From NCBI GenBank assembly GCA_002305635.1, contig DBPR01000029.1, positions 6,629 to 21,599 on the forward strand: a DNA stretch of 14,971 bases, given 5' to 3'. Shown here in pieces: positions 12,201-14,971 of this stretch. Both the position numbers and the translations under genes were made by a program. The notes under the pieces are model-generated. The model saw nothing but the letters and a program-made list of their open reading frames with translations, was not told where the DNA came from and did not search any database. The DNA is from Anaerolineaceae bacterium UBA1415. GTDB lineage: Bacteria; Chloroflexota; Anaerolineae; Anaerolineales; Anaerolineaceae. The first letter of the stretch is position 1, and every line of letters begins with the position of its first letter.

Positions 12201-14661
12201 CGGCACCACCGTCGATTTGAGCTGGAGCGCGATCGCCGGCGCAGACGAATATTTGGTTTACCGTTCCTACCTGCGCGGCGGCGGTTATGAGTACCTCGGC
12301 TCCAGCACAACAACCAGCTATACGGACAGCAACCTGACCAGCGGCACGAAATACTATTACGTCGTTGTTGCCAAAAACAACACCACCCTGCTGGAAAGCG
12401 AATACTCGAACGAAGTCAGCGCCCTGCCCGCCTACACAATTGGCTGGGCGAACCTGCAGTGGCCCTATAGCACGACCCACACGATCGGCACCACGCCGAC
12501 TGAGAATATCTACGGTCAGGTTTGGATCGACGGCGTCACCTCCCAACCCGGCGCGACCCCTGGTCTGCTGGCACAGGTCGGCTACGGCCCCGATGGTTCT
12601 GATCCCCGTGGCAATGCCGATTGGACCTGGTATGATGCTGTCTTCAATGGCCAGTCCGGCAACAATGACGAATTTATGGGCACGCTCCTGCCGGAAACAA
12701 CAGGCACTTTTGATTACGTCTACCGCTATTCAACCGACGGCGCTCAAAGCTGGGTTTACGCCTATAAAGACGGCTTCATCATCGATCCTTATGACGCAGA
12801 CCAAGCTGGCGCTCTGACCGTGAACGCATCTCTGGACGTGGAAGCGCCTTCAGCGCCGGTCCTTTCGATCGAGGATTGGAGCGCCGCGAGCATCTCTCTG
12901 AGCTGGACTGACTCAATTGATAACGTCGAAGTCTACGCCTACGACCTGTACCGCTCGACCGACGGTACTACCTTTACTAAACTTGACCGCAAATTATCCC
13001 CAACAACCAGCTACATTGATACAACTGTCACCAGCGGGCAAATCTACTATTACTATGTGGTCGCCCTGGATACCAGTTTCAACCCCAGCGAGCCTTCCAA
13101 CACCGTTAGTCAGACCGCTGAAGCCAAGATGGTGGCTGTCACCTTTGAAGTGACCGTGCCATACTGGACGCCCGGCGTGGTCTACATCGTTGGCGGCCAT
13201 GCGGCCGTTGGCGACTGGAACCCCGGCGCGGTCGCGATGACCAAGGTCAGCGACACGTTCTGGACTTACACAACCAGCATCTTAGACGGCACCAGCTTCG
13301 AGTTCAAATTTGCTCGTGGCAGCTGGGACACCGTCATGAAAGGCGCTGATGGCAATGAGGAGCTTGGAAACCTGCCCATCACCGTCGATTATGGCACCGA
13401 TGGCACTCAAACCTATACTTACACCGTCCTCAACTGGCGCGATCCGGTGGTTCTCGAAGTGATCCCCGTCGATCAGGCTGTTGGTCGCAGACCCGACACA
13501 AATATCCGCGTCACCTGGAGCCAGGTCATGGCTGCCAACACCTGCCTCCTCCTCGAGGACGCTGATGGGGCAAGCATTGCTGGCACATGTACCCTCGATG
13601 AGACCGGAACTCAGATCACCTTTGACCCAACCACCGACCTCACGCCTGGTGCGACTTATTTCGTCACCATTGCCGACCAAATTGATGTCGCCAATGACCG
13701 CCAGATGGTACCTGTTACCACAAGCTTTACGGTCACCACCGCGCCAGTCCTGACCTACAGCAACCTGACCTCCACATCGGTCGATCTGACCTGGACTGAG
13801 ATCACCAGCCCGGATGTGGCTTTCCACCGCGTCTGGCGCTCAGTAAACGGCACCGACTTTGAGATGGTGGCTGAGCTTGGCGCTGATGTCTTTACCTGGA
13901 CTGACACAAGCCTGCTGGGTGGCAGAAGTTACTGGTACAAGGTTGTGGCTGCCTGCGCCAGCTGTGCCGGCATTGTTGAATCCAATATCGTTGAGATCGC
14001 GACCCCAGCCCGCGATATCGCCGTCACTTTCACCGCGGTTGTGCCCGATTTCACCCCCGGCGATGTTTATCTCTCTTACCGCCTGGTTGGTACGGAAGGC
14101 TGGAATTACACCCAGATCAAGATGAACAAGATCGCCGATCTCGAATGGCAGTGGAATGGCACCCTCCTGGAAGGCAAGCACTACGAATTTATGATCAGCC
14201 GCGGCAGTGCCGCGACCGAGATGCGCGCCGCCGATGGCAACACACTGCTTGACCCGATCGAGTACGCGCTGGAGTATCACGAAAACGGCACGCTTGAAAT
14301 TGAAGCAGTGGTTCCCAACTGGCGCGACCCGATCGTTTTGAGCCTCAGCCCGGCTATGCGCGCGCAATCTGTGCCGGTGGACAGCGTGATCGAGATCGTC
14401 TGGACACAGGCATTGCCGGACACAGCCTGCCCACGGGTCTGGTCAACCACAACTGGCCAGGATATCGCGGGTAGCTGCAACTTTGACGCCGAAACCAACA
14501 TCACCACCTTCACTCCCGATGAAAAGTTGCCCTACGGCGACCATATCGTCGTCGAGGCAGCAGCTTTGCTGGACGTGGTTGGTGACGTGCAGGTCATCCC
14601 CGTCCAAAGCTTCTTCCAAACCGGCTTCCTGTATCTCTACCTGCCGGTGATCTTTAGATAA
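9265..14661 (+). CDS. Secreted multidomain GH13 amylase, amylopullulanase-like
   Basis: 1798 residues. In order: signal peptide (1-26); DOMON/CBM9-like beta-sandwich (about 27-240); CBM34-like domain (about 245-375); GH13 barrel plus C-domain (about 384-960); fibronectin III (965-1055); a GWANLQWPYSTTH module seen in amylopullulanases (1057-1180); fibronectin III (1190-1287); starch-binding beta-sandwich (1288-1392); Ig-like domain (1393-1495); then the last three domain types again (1496-1582, 1583-1690, 1690-1798). GH13 motifs are complete: LNP (476-478), DGVFNH (523-528), WRLDVGADV with nucleophile Asp631, GEEW with acid/base Glu668, and SHD with Asp752. It should hydrolyse alpha-1,4 and possibly alpha-1,6 links in starch, glycogen or pullulan outside the cell; exact specificity cannot be read. 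The second starch-binding copy has Ala1649 where the first has Trp1354. It ends in YLPVIFR, with no S-layer domain. It has its own promoter and terminator. Confidence 0.93.
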   Translation: MKLFRIMIATLVALSLLLSPVASLAQAPTESVQFVTPTVDGIIEAEYGSPIATDSSGDGNGNAVMDLLDFYAAEDEENVYLAFTINADLATTNWGKYVIYIDTTNDANGAATDAWGRNVLVNDPHKPEFGIYTYTDNQPYDAGDTQFWAFVNGSWSQVGSVPEAALGTGTTSALEFRISKTALGNPSGLYMEVWATGGGGSDNAQDTINNPAEDWNATDWGTQALLANSTHFTVTPIQAPPAAGHDNDIWWAELGHNSRDTLYRTPGGPVPTGSEVLLRMRAAANDLTEAKVRLYNDRTDTQLILPMSIAHSDDTYDWWEVAVPASADETVWWYRFILIDGTKTVYYEDDAARTGGWGQPFDQSQENSWQLTVYDAGFQTPDWIKNAVVYQVFPDRFRDGNPDNNKPAGTFFYGEEGGTVYRSNTENWNTYICDPRADSNDPCEGSYSKNFYGGDLQGLTEKLDYLQALGVTAIYLNPIFESPSNHGYDTTDYLSINEMFGTQADYEALIAGLQARSMHLIVDGVFNHVSSDSKYLDRYGRYEEVGACESQNSPYRDWFYFTDVPAGTGPCVGSDGTPKAANYESWWGYDSLPKLNSAHPEVRAWIWDNAANPEQTVAGHWMQTADGWRLDVGADVDPGVLNDVNNDYWEGFRQTVRAVNPEGYITGEEWGIANSWLLGNEWDAVMNYQFSSAVLSLWRDSTFTDNDHNASSSAGELNPISMSQFDERIHNLMERYAPEALYAMLNLFGSHDTNRTLFMLDENTNTSDPGIYLNPSYDWSPAIEKLKQATAIQMTMPGAPTVYYGDEVGLVGPVVKDGGGVWQDDPYNRQPYPWLDASGTPFYTHLQTAASQESTSTVFSALMNARKDHPSLQTGNYKTLLVDDTARHYAYLRNLPGEDVSVILVNRGVDAQINLNLAGLVPAGANFQKLLTAENYTVNAEGSLNNISVAANSVAILLLADSTLAAPPAAILDLAAATNGTTVDLSWSAIAGADEYLVYRSYLRGGGYEYLGSSTTTSYTDSNLTSGTKYYYVVVAKNNTTLLESEYSNEVSALPAYTIGWANLQWPYSTTHTIGTTPTENIYGQVWIDGVTSQPGATPGLLAQVGYGPDGSDPRGNADWTWYDAVFNGQSGNNDEFMGTLLPETTGTFDYVYRYSTDGAQSWVYAYKDGFIIDPYDADQAGALTVNASLDVEAPSAPVLSIEDWSAASISLSWTDSIDNVEVYAYDLYRSTDGTTFTKLDRKLSPTTSYIDTTVTSGQIYYYYVVALDTSFNPSEPSNTVSQTAEAKMVAVTFEVTVPYWTPGVVYIVGGHAAVGDWNPGAVAMTKVSDTFWTYTTSILDGTSFEFKFARGSWDTVMKGADGNEELGNLPITVDYGTDGTQTYTYTVLNWRDPVVLEVIPVDQAVGRRPDTNIRVTWSQVMAANTCLLLEDADGASIAGTCTLDETGTQITFDPTTDLTPGATYFVTIADQIDVANDRQMVPVTTSFTVTTAPVLTYSNLTSTSVDLTWTEITSPDVAFHRVWRSVNGTDFEMVAELGADVFTWTDTSLLGGRSYWYKVVAACASCAGIVESNIVEIATPARDIAVTFTAVVPDFTPGDVYLSYRLVGTEGWNYTQIKMNKIADLEWQWNGTLLEGKHYEFMISRGSAATEMRAADGNTLLDPIEYALEYHENGTLEIEAVVPNWRDPIVLSLSPAMRAQSVPVDSVIEIVWTQALPDTACPRVWSTTTGQDIAGSCNFDAETNITTFTPDEKLPYGDHIVVEAAALLDVVGDVQVIPVQSFFQTGFLYLYLPVIFR

Positions 14662-14682
14662 ATCTTCGGATTTCTTAGAAAC

Positions 14683-14712
14683 AAAAACAGCCTCCTGATG
14701 GGGGCTGTTTTT
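14683..14712. terminator. Strong intrinsic terminator, potentially bidirectional
   Basis: Stem CAGCCTCC (14688-14695), loop TGAT, GGGGGCTG (14700-14707), eight pairs including one G-T. It is flanked by AAAAA (14683-14687) and TTTTT (14708-14712). It lies 21 bases after the amylase stop and would also work on the opposite strand. Confidence 0.9.
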
Positions 14713-14971
14713 GTATTCATAGGCAATAATATCTAACAGTTTCCTATTATTAGTAGGTCGAGACAAAGTGCCCGTAAGGGTATTGACAGAATAAATGCTT
14801 GGCAGATGCCTGGCAGGACACCTATGTTTGACAGCAAAGACGCAACCTATCCTTTTCATAATTAATAATAATTTATTTTCATTATTCATTTAATCTCCAA
14901 CAATCTCTTGCCAATCCAAACCCCTTGTGGTATAAAATGAGCCAATAAGCCCTTGCGGCACTCTTATCCAG
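14713..14971 (+). other. 3'-terminal intergenic region, no gene seen
   Basis: About 259 bases with no supported ORF. It contains AGGTCGA (14755-14761, also seen at the minisatellite edges), AAAGTGCCCGTAAGGGT (14765-14781), a direct repeat TTGGCAG / CTGGCAG around 14802-14817, and a very AT-rich stretch (about 14856-14896) just upstream of a promoter. Confidence 0.5.
14908..14936 (+). promoter_or_regulatory. Promoter reading out of the window (TTGCCA, TATAAA)
   Basis: TTGCCA (14908-14913) and TATAAA (14931-14936) are separated by exactly 17 bases, each five of six to consensus. The AT-rich run upstream (14856-14896) could act as an UP element. The transcript would start near 14943; its gene lies beyond the window, since the ATG at 14937 opens only a three-codon frame. 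Confidence 0.6.

Noticed and set aside
14443..14889. 148-codon minus-strand frame at the right end
   Set aside because: It crosses the strong terminator and the end of the amylase gene and has no ribosome-binding site or recognisable domain.

Overview
The window reads as ordinary chromosome from a bacterium of the Chloroflexota, most likely the class Anaerolineae. This is an inference from the style of the proteins: an amylopullulanase-like giant enzyme ending in a short YLPVIFR tail, a stand-alone DUF951 protein, Pro/Thr-rich secreted proteins and the DnaA N-terminus. No marker RNA gene is present to confirm it. Base composition is moderately GC-rich in genes and AT-rich between them. No tRNA, rRNA, CRISPR array, intact insertion sequence or prophage was seen.

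Layout. Positions 1-177 (minus) hold the first 59 codons of dnaA, cut by the window edge. Behind its start lies a 456-base AT-rich gap (178-633) that could be part of the replication origin, although no DnaA-box cluster is visible. Next, on the minus strand, is a two-gene unit: a membrane protein of the LPG-synthase TM/UPF0104 family (1962-3002), followed by a FAD-dependent amine-oxidase-type oxidoreductase (634-1941). A 456-base gap (3003-3458) carries a 15-base minisatellite, a long hairpin and a dispersed repeat copy. A divergent pair follows: DUF951 (minus) and a site-2-protease-like M50 peptidase (plus), the latter followed by a GIY-YIG protein. The GIY-YIG gene ends inside a convergent LysM membrane-anchored gene.

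Positions 5348-5992 are a repeat-rich scar. Two inverted copies of a two-hairpin repeat tightly flank a 5'-truncated DUF559 nuclease remnant. To the right, all on the plus strand, are an MFS transporter, an unrecognised anchored secreted protein, the NAD(P)H-hydrate repair dehydratase NnrD (whose C-terminus has been extended by another repeat copy), and a 1798-residue secreted GH13 amylopullulanase-like enzyme with its own promoter and terminator. The last 259 bases hold a good promoter reading out of the window.

How the genes relate. Most are independent housekeeping or cell-surface genes. The secreted amylase would release malto-oligosaccharides from starch, glycogen or pullulan outside the cell, but no sugar transporter or regulator lies next to it here. 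The most notable non-gene signal is the four-copy two-hairpin repeat. Its second stem varies in sequence while keeping its pairing, and it sits directly against the nuclease remnant. A second recurring signal is a -10 box placed only 6-8 bases before an ATG without a ribosome-binding site, suggesting leaderless mRNAs for several genes.
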